Shown here in pieces: positions 1-6,300 of a DNA stretch of 13,408 nucleotides. The notes beneath the pieces are model-generated. The model was not told the DNA's origin. It saw only the letters and a program-made list of their open reading frames with translations, and ran no database searches. This DNA is from Streptosporangiaceae bacterium (GTDB taxonomy: Bacteria; Actinomycetota; Actinomycetes; Streptosporangiales; Streptosporangiaceae). Every line of letters begins with the position of its first letter. The first letter of the stretch is position 1. The position numbers and the translations under genes are program-made. The DNA lies in assembly GCA_030039095.1 (NCBI GenBank), contig JASHQP010000094.1:1-13408 (forward strand), read 5' to 3'.

Positions 1-890
1 AGCAAGATCACTTTGGCGCCGGGGAAGTCGCGCTCGAACTCCTCGATGTTCCTGATCGTGGCGCCGCGGAAGGCGTAGATCGCCTGGTCGGCGTCGCCCA
101 CCACGCATAGCTCGGCCGGCGGGCTCATTGCGGCGTCGCGGCGGTCGCTGCCGGGCAGCAGCTGCCCCGCCAGCTCGGTGACCAGCACGTACTGGGCGTG
201 GTTGGTGTCCTGGTACTCGTCGACGAGCACATGCCGGAACCTGGCCCGGTACTCGGCAGCCACGTCGGGGAACGCCTGCAGCAGGTTGACCGTCACCATG
301 ATCAGGTCGTCGAAGTCCATCGCGCCGGCGGCGACCAGCCGGCGCTGGTACTCGGCGTACGCCTCGGCCAGCGCCTTCTCCCGGTAGCCGGTCGCGCTGG
401 CGGCGAGCGTCTCGTAGTCGATCAGCTCGTTCTTCAGGCTGGAGACCTGGTTGGCCATCGCCTTCGGCGGGTGGTACCTGGTGTCGAGGTCCAGCTCACG
501 GCAGACCAGCGCCATCAGCCGCTGCGAGTCGGCCTGGTCGTAGATGGAAAACGAGGACGGGTAGCCGAACCGGGAGGCCTCCCGGCGCAGGATCCGGACG
601 CACGCAGAGTGGAACGTCAGCAGCCACATGGCCCGGGCCCGGGACCCGGTGAGCGCGGCCGCCCGCGCGGCCATCTCCCCTGCCGCCTTGTTCGTGAAGG
701 TGATCGCCAGGATCTCCCAGGGCGCCACGCCGCGCTCGGCCAGGAGGTAGGCGATCCGGTGGGTCAGCACCCGGGTCTTGCCCGAGCCGGCCCCGGCGAC
801 GATGAGCAGCGGGCTGCCCTCGTGCACGACGGCGGCCCGCTGCTGCGGGTTGAGCCCTTCCAGCAAGGAGTCGGCGGCTGTGGCGGTCAC
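1..890 (-). CDS. pcrA: ATP-dependent DNA helicase PcrA/UvrD, N-terminal part (C-terminus outside window)
   Basis: Superfamily 1A 3'-5' DNA helicase acting in nucleotide excision repair and in clearing stalled replication or transcription complexes in the cytoplasm. The 296 visible codons begin VTATAADSLLEGLNPQQ and cover domains 1A and 1B. Visible motifs are the Q motif (LNPQQRAAV, residues 13-21), Walker A GAGSGKT (33-39), the ITFTNKAA motif Ia at about 62-69, Walker B/motif II VDEYQD (223-228), and motif III GDADQAIYAFRG (265-276). The start is a GTG at 890-888. It places the Q motif at the usual distance from the N-terminus, although no strong ribosome binding site precedes it. Motifs IV-VI lie beyond base 1. 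The text matches what I remember of actinobacterial PcrA rather than the shorter UvrD2. It follows the permease gene in the same direction after a 69-bp gap, but probably has an unrelated function. Confidence 0.95.
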   Translation of the reverse strand, partial: MTATAADSLLEGLNPQQRAAVVHEGSPLLIVAGAGSGKTRVLTHRIAYLLAERGVAPWEILAITFTNKAAGEMAARAAALTGSRARAMWLLTFHSACVRILRREASRFGYPSSFSIYDQADSQRLMALVCRELDLDTRYHPPKAMANQVSSLKNELIDYETLAASATGYREKALAEAYAEYQRRLVAAGAMDFDDLIMVTVNLLQAFPDVAAEYRARFRHVLVDEYQDTNHAQYVLVTELAGQLLPGSDRRDAAMSPPAELCVVGDADQAIYAFRGATIRNIEEFERDFPGAKVIL

Positions 891-959
891 CCGCCCAAGC
901 GTAGGCGGTACCGCCGACAGCCGCCGCTCGGTCGGCCAGCCGGCAAGCCGGTCAGCCGG
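891..959. other. 69-bp gap between permease stop and pcrA start
   Basis: This short GC-rich gap holds no gene. It contains a 12-bp perfect palindrome GGCGGTACCGCC (904-915) and a small dyad CCGGCAAGCCGG (940-951) just after the permease stop. Neither has a T-tract, so neither is a convincing intrinsic terminator. No clear promoter for pcrA is visible on the minus strand. Confidence 0.4.
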
Positions 960-2528
960 TCATTCGTCGGGAACCAGCGTCGGCGTGGCCCTGGTGAGGG
1001 TCTGCCGCTTGAAGAACGCCGGCTGGGTGACGCGCAGGTAGATCCAGAATAGGAGGCCGACGAGCGCGGACAGGAACACGATCACGAACACGCCGCCGAT
1101 CTGCCAGTGCAGGCCCGGCACCGTGAACATCGTGTAGCTGTTGTCGGTCGCGACGTCGTAGTCCTGCCACATGCTGAAGCCGCCCAGCACCCAGAGGATC
1201 AGCCCGCCGGCCAGCGGGATGATGCCCCGCATCCAGAGGTCGCGCGCGTTGCTCAGCAGCGTCTTGCGGTAGTACCAGACGCACGAGAACGCGGTCAGCC
1301 CGTAGTAGAACGCAATGTAGACGCCGCACGCTGTCACCGCGTCGTAGATCACGTTGCCGCCGGACAGGTAGTTCATCATCGCGTACAGCACGATCGAGAT
1401 GCCCCCCATGACCAGCGTCGACACGGTCGGGGTCAGGTGGCGCCGGTGCATCTTCGCGAACGCGGGCGGCAGCGCCTTGTAGGTCGCCATCGACAGCGTG
1501 GTCCGCGCCGTCGGCAGGATCGTGGTCTGGGTGGATGCGGCCGCCGAGGACAGCACCATGAGGATCAGCAGGTGGCTCAGAACGTTGCCGAACCCGCTGG
1601 TGCCGAACACCGAGCCGCCGAGGATGGAGATCACGTCGCCCACGTGGGCCGGGTTGGCCAGGCCGATCCCCTTGGTACCGATCCCGGACCACGCCTGCGC
1701 GGCGAAGATCACTATCCCGTAGGTGACCACCAGGATCACGGTGGAGAGCATGGCCGCCCGGCCCGGCGTCTTGGACGGGTCCTTGGTTTCCTCGTTGATC
1801 GACAGGGCGGTGTCCCAGCCCCAGTAGATGAACACCATCAGGATCAGCCCGGACGCGAACGAGCTGAACGGCATGCCGAACGGGTTGAGCCAGGACGCGC
1901 TCGGGTGCACCGAGACCGCCGGGTGGTGCCCGATGCCGACCCTCACGAGGGCGACCACGGAGAACACCAGCAGCATCCCGACCTCGATCGCCAGCAGCGC
2001 CTTCTGGAAGTTCGCCGAGACCTCGATGCCGCGGTAGCAGATGTAGGTCATGACCACGATCCACAGCACCCCGGTGAGCAGCACCCAGCTGCTCGCCGGG
2101 TTGTCTCCGATGCCGTGGGCGTTGAAGAGCAGGAAGATGTACTGCCCGGCGACCTGGGCCAGGCTGGCCATGACCAGGATGTCGGCGGCGACGATCGCCC
2201 AGCCGCCCGTCCACCCCCAGCCCGGGCTGAACGCCCTGGTGGCCCACGTGAACGTGGTGCCGCAGTCGGGGTCGGCCTTGTTCATCTCGTTGTAGCCGAT
2301 CGAGGCGAAGATCATCGGGATGAACGCCGCAACGGCAATGGCGGGAGACTTGAGCCCGACGGCGACGACGATGAGACCGAGCGTCGCGGCGAGGCTGTAG
2401 GCGGGGGCGACCGAGGCGGTCGCGATGACGGTGCTGGAGATCAGCCCCAGCGCGCCTGATTTCAGGCCCTTCTCGGCAACCTGCTCCCCTGATCCCCCTG
2501 GCTGCGTGGCTTCTTGGATGGTGGCCAT
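960..2528 (-). CDS. APC-superfamily amino acid/amine permease
   Basis: Integral membrane transporter of the amino acid-polyamine-organocation superfamily, 522 residues, a usual length for the family. By eye there are about twelve hydrophobic segments, the first near residues 28-50. They are preceded by a cytoplasmic N-terminus with no signal peptide, and the C-terminus (QTLTRATPTLVPDE) is polar. The family's signature loop NEETKDPSKTPGRA starts at N245, with E246 and E247. Another conserved family stretch (PPAFAKMHRRHLTPTVSTL) lies in the second half. The ATG at 2528-2526 is preceded by AGGAGGGG (2535-2542, minus strand) at good spacing, which fixes the start. It is transcribed divergently from an oxidoreductase/aldehyde dehydrogenase pair, so it plausibly imports their substrate, an amino acid, diamine or polyamine. 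The exact substrate cannot be read from sequence. Confidence 0.9.
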   Translation of the reverse strand: MATIQEATQPGGSGEQVAEKGLKSGALGLISSTVIATASVAPAYSLAATLGLIVVAVGLKSPAIAVAAFIPMIFASIGYNEMNKADPDCGTTFTWATRAFSPGWGWTGGWAIVAADILVMASLAQVAGQYIFLLFNAHGIGDNPASSWVLLTGVLWIVVMTYICYRGIEVSANFQKALLAIEVGMLLVFSVVALVRVGIGHHPAVSVHPSASWLNPFGMPFSSFASGLILMVFIYWGWDTALSINEETKDPSKTPGRAAMLSTVILVVTYGIVIFAAQAWSGIGTKGIGLANPAHVGDVISILGGSVFGTSGFGNVLSHLLILMVLSSAAASTQTTILPTARTTLSMATYKALPPAFAKMHRRHLTPTVSTLVMGGISIVLYAMMNYLSGGNVIYDAVTACGVYIAFYYGLTAFSCVWYYRKTLLSNARDLWMRGIIPLAGGLILWVLGGFSMWQDYDVATDNSYTMFTVPGLHWQIGGVFVIVFLSALVGLLFWIYLRVTQPAFFKRQTLTRATPTLVPDE

Positions 2529-2534
2529 GGCTCA

Positions 2535-2542
2535 CCCCTCCT
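2535..2542 (-). promoter_or_regulatory. Strong Shine-Dalgarno of the APC permease
   Basis: Minus-strand AGGAGGGG sits about 6-8 nt upstream of the ATG at 2528. It supports that start over an alternative minus-strand frame that is open from 2637 but has no such site. Confidence 0.8.
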
Positions 2543-2600
2543 GGCAGTGACCCGGCCTCATCCCGGGTCTGGCACGCGGGCGACGGCGAGACCGCCGGAC

Positions 2601-2633
2601 GCAGTGCAATTATCACGGGCACACGGGCACTGT
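2601..2633. repeat. Inverted repeat flanking the permease -10 box
   Basis: GCAGTGC (2601-2607) and GCACTGT (2627-2633) are inverted arms with one mismatch that bracket the candidate GATAAT box. Between the arms lies the tandem ACGGGCAC repeat (2615-2630). The placement fits a repressor site, but no regulator gene is in the window to pair with it. Confidence 0.3.
2609..2614 (-). promoter_or_regulatory. Candidate -10 box (GATAAT) for the permease
   Basis: Minus-strand GATAAT is close to the TATAAT consensus and stands out in GC-rich DNA. It would give a 5' leader of roughly 70 nt before the permease ATG. No good TTGACA-like -35 lies at 16-18 bp, so an activator or a different sigma factor may be involved. 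A period-8 direct repeat (ACGGGCAC twice, 2615-2630) abuts it on the upstream side. The same hexamer GATAAT appears upstream of the aldehyde dehydrogenase at 7761. Confidence 0.35.
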
Positions 2634-2681
2634 GCATTAGTAACCCAGTGCGACGGTTCTAGCATGAACCACCCGTCACGG

Positions 2682-2716
2682 CAACGATTTCCGTTGTAAC
2701 AGCTATGTATCACAAC
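2682..2716. promoter_or_regulatory. Overlapping dyads in the divergent promoter region (candidate operators)
   Basis: Two dyads share bases here. CAACG-ATTTC-CGTTG (2682-2696) is a perfect 5-bp inverted repeat with a 5-bp centre. A 24-bp imperfect dyad begins GTTGT (2693-2697) and ends ACAAC (2712-2716), with 8 of 12 pairs matching. The stretch is AT-richer than its surroundings and lies between the permease and oxidoreductase starts, where a shared regulator would bind. The regulator family cannot be deduced. Confidence 0.35.
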
Positions 2717-2724
2717 TGGTACCG

Positions 2725-2753
2725 TTCGTGCCAGGCCAGCCTGGGTCTAGGAT
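2725..2753 (+). promoter_or_regulatory. Candidate promoter giving a leaderless transcript for the oxidoreductase gene
   Basis: TTCGTG (2725-2730) and TAGGAT (2748-2753) are separated by 17 bp. The ATG at 2761 begins 7-8 bp after the -10 box, exactly where transcription would start. This is the typical geometry of leaderless mRNAs, which are common in actinobacteria. The -35 match is weak and the -10 is good. Confidence 0.5.
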
Positions 2754-2760
2754 CGCACCT

Positions 2761-3975
2761 ATGCGAATACTGCTCGTGGGCGCCGGCGGCGTCGGTACGG
2801 CATTTGCCCAAATTGCCGCCCGCCGCCGGTTCGCCGACCTCGTGATAGCCGACTACGACCTGAGCCGGGCACAGCGGGCCGCCCAGGCCGCACCCGACCG
2901 GTTCACCGCTGTCCAGCTGGACGCCCGCGACGAGCAGGCCACGGTGGCCCTGCTGACCGGGCACGGCTGCGACGTGCTCATGAACGCCACCGACCCCCGG
3001 TTCGTCATGCCGCTCTACGGCGCCGCGCTCCGGGCTGGCACCCACTACCTGGACATGGCGATGTCCCTGTCTCATCCCAACCAGGATGAGCCCTACGCCC
3101 AGACCGGTGTCAAGCTCGGCGACGACCAGTTCGCGATGGCTGCCCAGTGGGAGGAGAGCGGAAAGCTCGCCCTGGTGGGCATCGGGGTCGAGCCGGGCCT
3201 GTCGGACGTGTTCGCCAGGTACGCGGCCGACACGCTGTTCAGCGAGATCGACGAGATCGGGGTGCGGGACGGCGCGAACCTGGAGGTAGCCGGGTACGAC
3301 TTCGCGCCCACGTTCTCGATCTGGACAACGATCGAGGAATGCCTCAACCCGCCGGTGATCTGGGAGGCCGGGCGGGGCTGGTTCACCACCCCGCCGTTCA
3401 GCGAGCCCGAGACGTTCACGTTCCCGGCCGGGATCGGCCCGGTCGAGTGCGTGAACGTGGAGCACGAGGAGGTGCTGCTGATCCCGCGCTGGGTGCAGGC
3501 CCGCCGGGTGACGTTCAAGTACGGCCTGGGCGGCGAGTTCATCGGCGTGCTGCAGACGCTGCACAAGCTCGGGCTCGACCGGACCGAGCCGGTGACCGTC
3601 GGCGGCTCGGCTGTCTCGCCGCGAGACGTGGTCGCGGCCTGCCTTCCCGACCCGGCCGCGCTCGGCGACAAGATGTCCGGGCTGACCTGCGCGGGGACCT
3701 GGGTGACCGGCACCGGCACCCGCGGCGCGCCGCGCGAGGTCTACCTGTACCACGTCGTGGACAACGCGTGGTCCATGGCCGAGTACGGCTCCCAGGCCGT
3801 GGTCTGGCAGACCGCCGTGAACCCAGTGGCCGCGCTCGAGCTCATCGACTCCGGCGCCTGGGCGGGCACGGGTGTGCTCGGCCCCGAGGCGCTTCCCCCG
3901 CAGCCGTTCCTCGACCTGCTCACCGAGTACGGATCGCCCTGGGCAATCGAGGAGCGAACCCCCGCGGGCAAATGA
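2761..3975 (+). CDS. Saccharopine-dehydrogenase-family NAD(P)-dependent oxidoreductase
   Basis: This 404-residue cytoplasmic oxidoreductase begins MRILLVGAGGVGTAF, a Rossmann nucleotide-binding motif with GAGGVG at residues 7-12. Acidic residues D31 and D33 follow the second strand (VIADYD), which leans toward NAD rather than NADP. The stretches ALRAGTHYLDMA and GIGVEPGLSDVFARY are typical of the saccharopine dehydrogenase / L-lysine 6-dehydrogenase / carboxynorspermidine dehydrogenase superfamily, and the length fits that group. A GTG at 2728 is also in frame, but the ATG at 2761 directly precedes the Rossmann fold and suits a leaderless start. It is followed by an aminoaldehyde-type dehydrogenase and is divergent from an amino acid/amine permease. 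I infer oxidation of an amino acid or polyamine-like amine to an aldehyde or imine. The substrate is not proven. The C-terminus WAIEERTPAGK lies inside a tandem DNA repeat. Confidence 0.85.
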   Translation: MRILLVGAGGVGTAFAQIAARRRFADLVIADYDLSRAQRAAQAAPDRFTAVQLDARDEQATVALLTGHGCDVLMNATDPRFVMPLYGAALRAGTHYLDMAMSLSHPNQDEPYAQTGVKLGDDQFAMAAQWEESGKLALVGIGVEPGLSDVFARYAADTLFSEIDEIGVRDGANLEVAGYDFAPTFSIWTTIEECLNPPVIWEAGRGWFTTPPFSEPETFTFPAGIGPVECVNVEHEEVLLIPRWVQARRVTFKYGLGGEFIGVLQTLHKLGLDRTEPVTVGGSAVSPRDVVAACLPDPAALGDKMSGLTCAGTWVTGTGTRGAPREVYLYHVVDNAWSMAEYGSQAVVWQTAVNPVAALELIDSGAWAGTGVLGPEALPPQPFLDLLTEYGSPWAIEERTPAGK

Positions 3976-4023
3976 AGAGCGTGGGCAATCGCGGAGCGAA
4001 CCCTTGCAGGAAATGAAAGAGCA
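3940..4023 (+). repeat. Imperfect 42-bp tandem repeat across the oxidoreductase stop codon
   Basis: Copy 1 (3940-3981) and copy 2 (3982-4023) both begin TGGGCAATCG and share GGAGCGAACC, a central GC(G/A)GG and AAATGA; roughly three quarters of positions match. Copy 1 encodes the protein's last residues WAIEERTPAGK and the TGA stop. Copy 2 lies in the 67-bp region between stop and next gene and would read WAIAERTLAGNE in the same frame (42 bp is 14 codons). It looks like a duplicated gene end or a member of a small dispersed repeat family. Confidence 0.75.
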
Positions 4024-4033
4024 CATCCAGAAC

Positions 4034-4038
4034 GGAGG
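4034..4038 (+). promoter_or_regulatory. Shine-Dalgarno deciding the aldehyde dehydrogenase start
   Basis: GGAGG ends 3 nt before GTG 4042 and 6 nt before GTG 4045. Normal spacing favours the second GTG. Confidence 0.65.
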
Positions 4039-4044
4039 CTCGTG

Positions 4045-5469
4045 GTGGAAGACTTGCAGAACTTCGTCGGCGGCCATGACACGGACTTCGCCTACGACAA
4101 GCGCCTCGATCTGATCAACCCGAGCACCGGGGAGGTCTTCGCCACCGCCCCCGTCTCCACCGAGGCCGAGGTCACCGCGGCCTTCGCCGCGGCCTCGGAC
4201 GCGTTCGAGGAGTGGCGCGACAAGACGCCGTCCGAGCGCAGCCTGGCGCTGCTGCGGATCGCCGACACCCTCGAGGAGCACGCCGAGCAGCTGGTCCAGG
4301 CCGAGTGCCAGAACACCGGCAAGCCGATCGCGCTGACCATGTCCGAGGAAATCCCGCCGATGATCGACCAGATCAGGTTCTTCGCCGGCGCGGCGCGGAT
4401 GCTGGAGGGCCGCTCGGCCGGGGAGTACATGAGCGGGTTCACCTCGTTCATCCGGCGCGAGCCGATCGGGGTCTGCGCCGCGGTGACCCCGTGGAACTAC
4501 CCGATGATGATGGCGGTATGGAAGTGGGCGCCCGCGCTCGCCGCCGGCAACACGATGGTGCTGAAGCCCTCGGACACCACGCCGGTCTCGACGCTGCTCA
4601 TGGCCCAGCTGATGTCCGAGCACCTGCCGCCCGGCGTTTTCAACGTCATCTGCGGCGACCGTGACACCGGACGGCTCCTGGTCTCGCACCCGGTGCCGCA
4701 GATGGTGTCGATCACCGGGAGCGTGCGGGCCGGGCGGGAGGTCGCGGCCGCGGCCGGGGAGAAGCTGAAGAGAACTCACCTGGAACTCGGCGGCAAGGCG
4801 CCGGTCGTGGTGTTCGACGACGCGGATCCGGCGAAGGCGGCCGAGGCGATCGCTATCGCCGGCTATTTCAACGCCGGCCAGGACTGCACGGCTGCCACCC
4901 GGGTGCTGGCCGGGCCCGGCGTGCACGACGGCTTTGTCGAGGCGCTGGTCGAGCAGGCCCGCGGCCAGACCGTGGGCGGCCCGGACGTTCCCGACGCCGA
5001 CTTCGGCCCGCTGAACAACGCCAGCCAGCTCGAGCGGGTGTCCGGGTTCATCGATCGGCTGCCCGACCACGCACGGGTGCTGGCAGGCGGCCACAAGACC
5101 GGCGACCGCGGCTACTTCTACGAGGCCAGCGTCGTCGACGGGCTGCTGCAGGACGACGAGATCATTCAGAACGAGGTATTCGGCCCTGTGATCACCGTGC
5201 AGCGGTTCAGCGACGAGGACGAGGCCGTGCGGTGGGCGAACGGGACCGAGTACGGTCTGGCCTCGTCGATCTGGACGTCCAACCACTCCCGGGCGATGCG
5301 GGTGTCGCGCCGGCTCGACTTCGGCTGCGTCTGGATCAACACCCACATCCCGCTGGTGGCGGAGATGCCGCACGGCGGCTTCAAGCAGTCCGGCCATGGC
5401 AAGGACCTGTCCATGTACGGGTTCGAGGACTACACCCGGGTCAAGCACGTGATGTCGGCGCTCGACTGA
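4045..5469 (+). CDS. NAD-dependent aldehyde dehydrogenase, gamma-aminobutyraldehyde dehydrogenase type
   Basis: Aldehyde dehydrogenase of 474 residues, full length for the family, predicted to oxidise an aminoaldehyde (4-aminobutanal/1-pyrroline or a homologue) to the amino acid in the cytoplasm. Visible signatures are INPSTGEVFATAP near the N-terminus, the substrate-pocket stretch TPWNYPMMM, the cofactor motif KPSDTTP, ITGSVRAG, the general base in ELGGKAP (E247) and the nucleophile in AGQDCTAATR (C281), plus the C-terminal EMPHGGFKQSGHGKDLS. EEIPPMIDQIRFFAGAARML and CVWINTHIPLVAEMPHG match my memory of Streptomyces gamma-aminobutyraldehyde dehydrogenases. Two adjacent GTG codons (4042 and 4045) could start it. 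The GGAGG at 4034-4038 is too close to the first, so 4045 is preferred. It follows the oxidoreductase in the same direction and is probably co-transcribed. Confidence 0.9.
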   Translation: MEDLQNFVGGHDTDFAYDKRLDLINPSTGEVFATAPVSTEAEVTAAFAAASDAFEEWRDKTPSERSLALLRIADTLEEHAEQLVQAECQNTGKPIALTMSEEIPPMIDQIRFFAGAARMLEGRSAGEYMSGFTSFIRREPIGVCAAVTPWNYPMMMAVWKWAPALAAGNTMVLKPSDTTPVSTLLMAQLMSEHLPPGVFNVICGDRDTGRLLVSHPVPQMVSITGSVRAGREVAAAAGEKLKRTHLELGGKAPVVVFDDADPAKAAEAIAIAGYFNAGQDCTAATRVLAGPGVHDGFVEALVEQARGQTVGGPDVPDADFGPLNNASQLERVSGFIDRLPDHARVLAGGHKTGDRGYFYEASVVDGLLQDDEIIQNEVFGPVITVQRFSDEDEAVRWANGTEYGLASSIWTSNHSRAMRVSRRLDFGCVWINTHIPLVAEMPHGGFKQSGHGKDLSMYGFEDYTRVKHVMSALD

Positions 5470-5493
5470 GCGCCGGGCGGCGGCTGGGCCGGG

Positions 5494-6285
5494 CTAGCCG
5501 AGCAGGGCGGCGGCGTTGTCGTGCAGCACCGCCGCCTGCTCGGCGTCGCTGAAGCCGAGGCTCCTGGCCGCCTCGAGGTCCGCGACCGGGTCCCCGATGG
5601 GGTAGTCGCTGCCGTAGATGACCCGGTCGATGCCGAACTTGCGCAGCACCCAGAGGAACTGCTCCGCGAACGGCCCGCCGGCCAGCAGGTTCGCGGTCGC
5701 CGAGATGTCCACCCAGACCTGCCGCCGCCAGTACGGGTACGGGGCGAGAAGGTCATAGACGAGCAGCTGCGGGAACGAGGGCCCGTGGGCGTGCGCGAGG
5801 ATCAGCCGCGCCTCGGGTACCTCCTGCACCAGCCGCACGAACTTGCCCGGCTGATCCGCGTCCCACGGCGCGTACGCGTCGAACAGCACCGGTAACCCGG
5901 CCGCACTCGCGTGGCGCACGACGTCGGCCACCGCCGGGTCGGCCACGTCGAAGCGCTGGTTGTTCGGGTGCAGCTTCAGCCACCGGGAGCCGGCGGCGGC
6001 GACGCGCTCGACCTCGGCTAGCGCCCCGGCGCCGTCGCCGGGGTGCACCGAGCACACAGGGAAGAAGAAACCCCCGGAGTCTCTGCCCAGCCGCAGCGTG
6101 GCGTCGTTGCGCCGCTGGGTCGCAGGCAGATCTCCCCTCGGCGCGATGACCAGCGCCGCGGCCTGCGTAATCGGCGAGCCTTCCGCCCGGCGACGGTAGT
6201 CCTCCGGCGGGTGCGGCTCGCCGATCTGCCCCTCGGGATAGAGCATCGGATGAGTATGTGCGTCGATGACGGGCCCGTCGTAAAT
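5494..6285 (-). CDS. Metal-dependent amidohydrolase (amidohydrolase-2/TIM-barrel family), apparent ATT start
   Basis: TIM-barrel hydrolase or decarboxylase of the amidohydrolase_2 group (relatives include ACMSD-type decarboxylases and lactone hydrolases), about 263 residues if it starts at ATT 6285. With that start the protein opens with YDGPVIDAHTHP and carries the metal-binding HxH (H10, H12). WLKLHP (K104, H106), ILAHAHGP (H165, H167) and the metal-binding Asp in YGSDYP (D227) follow. The only canonical in-frame start is ATG 6246, which would delete the HxH. An in-frame TAG (the stop of the preceding gene, 6303-6301) rules out anything earlier. A GTG at 6296 is in a different frame. The sequence GCGGGTGA about 7 nt upstream of the ATT could act as a ribosome binding site. 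It lies 15 nt downstream of the aryl-aldehyde dehydrogenase, so the two are translationally linked. The family is clear; substrate and exact start are not. Confidence 0.8.
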   Translation of the reverse strand: MYDGPVIDAHTHPMLYPEGQIGEPHPPEDYRRRAEGSPITQAAALVIAPRGDLPATQRRNDATLRLGRDSGGFFFPVCSVHPGDGAGALAEVERVAAAGSRWLKLHPNNQRFDVADPAVADVVRHASAAGLPVLFDAYAPWDADQPGKFVRLVQEVPEARLILAHAHGPSFPQLLVYDLLAPYPYWRRQVWVDISATANLLAGGPFAEQFLWVLRKFGIDRVIYGSDYPIGDPVADLEAARSLGFSDAEQAAVLHDNAAALLG

Positions 6286-6300
6286 CGCGCGTTCACCCGC

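Noticed and set aside
904..915. Perfect palindrome GGCGGTACCGCC before pcrA as a regulatory site
   Set aside because: A few 12-bp palindromes are expected by chance in a GC-rich window of this size, and it does not resemble a LexA box.
1107..2459. A 450-codon open frame on the plus strand opposite the APC permease
   Set aside because: Shadow frame full of Arg, His, Asp and Gly with no domain; the minus strand encodes a full-length permease with a strong ribosome binding site.
2728..2760. GTG start at 2728 for the oxidoreductase
   Set aside because: It would lie within the -35 region and adds 11 unconserved residues before a Rossmann motif that normally begins the protein.
2710..5448. A 912-codon open frame on the minus strand opposite the oxidoreductase and aldehyde dehydrogenase genes
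   Set aside because: The translation is Arg/Gly/Val/His-rich low-information sequence with no recognisable domain, as expected for the antisense of GC-rich genes; the plus-strand products are clear enzymes.
5470..5493. Bidirectional terminator between the convergent aldehyde dehydrogenase and amidohydrolase genes
   Set aside because: The 24-bp gap is GC-rich but shows no stem-loop with a T-tract on either strand.
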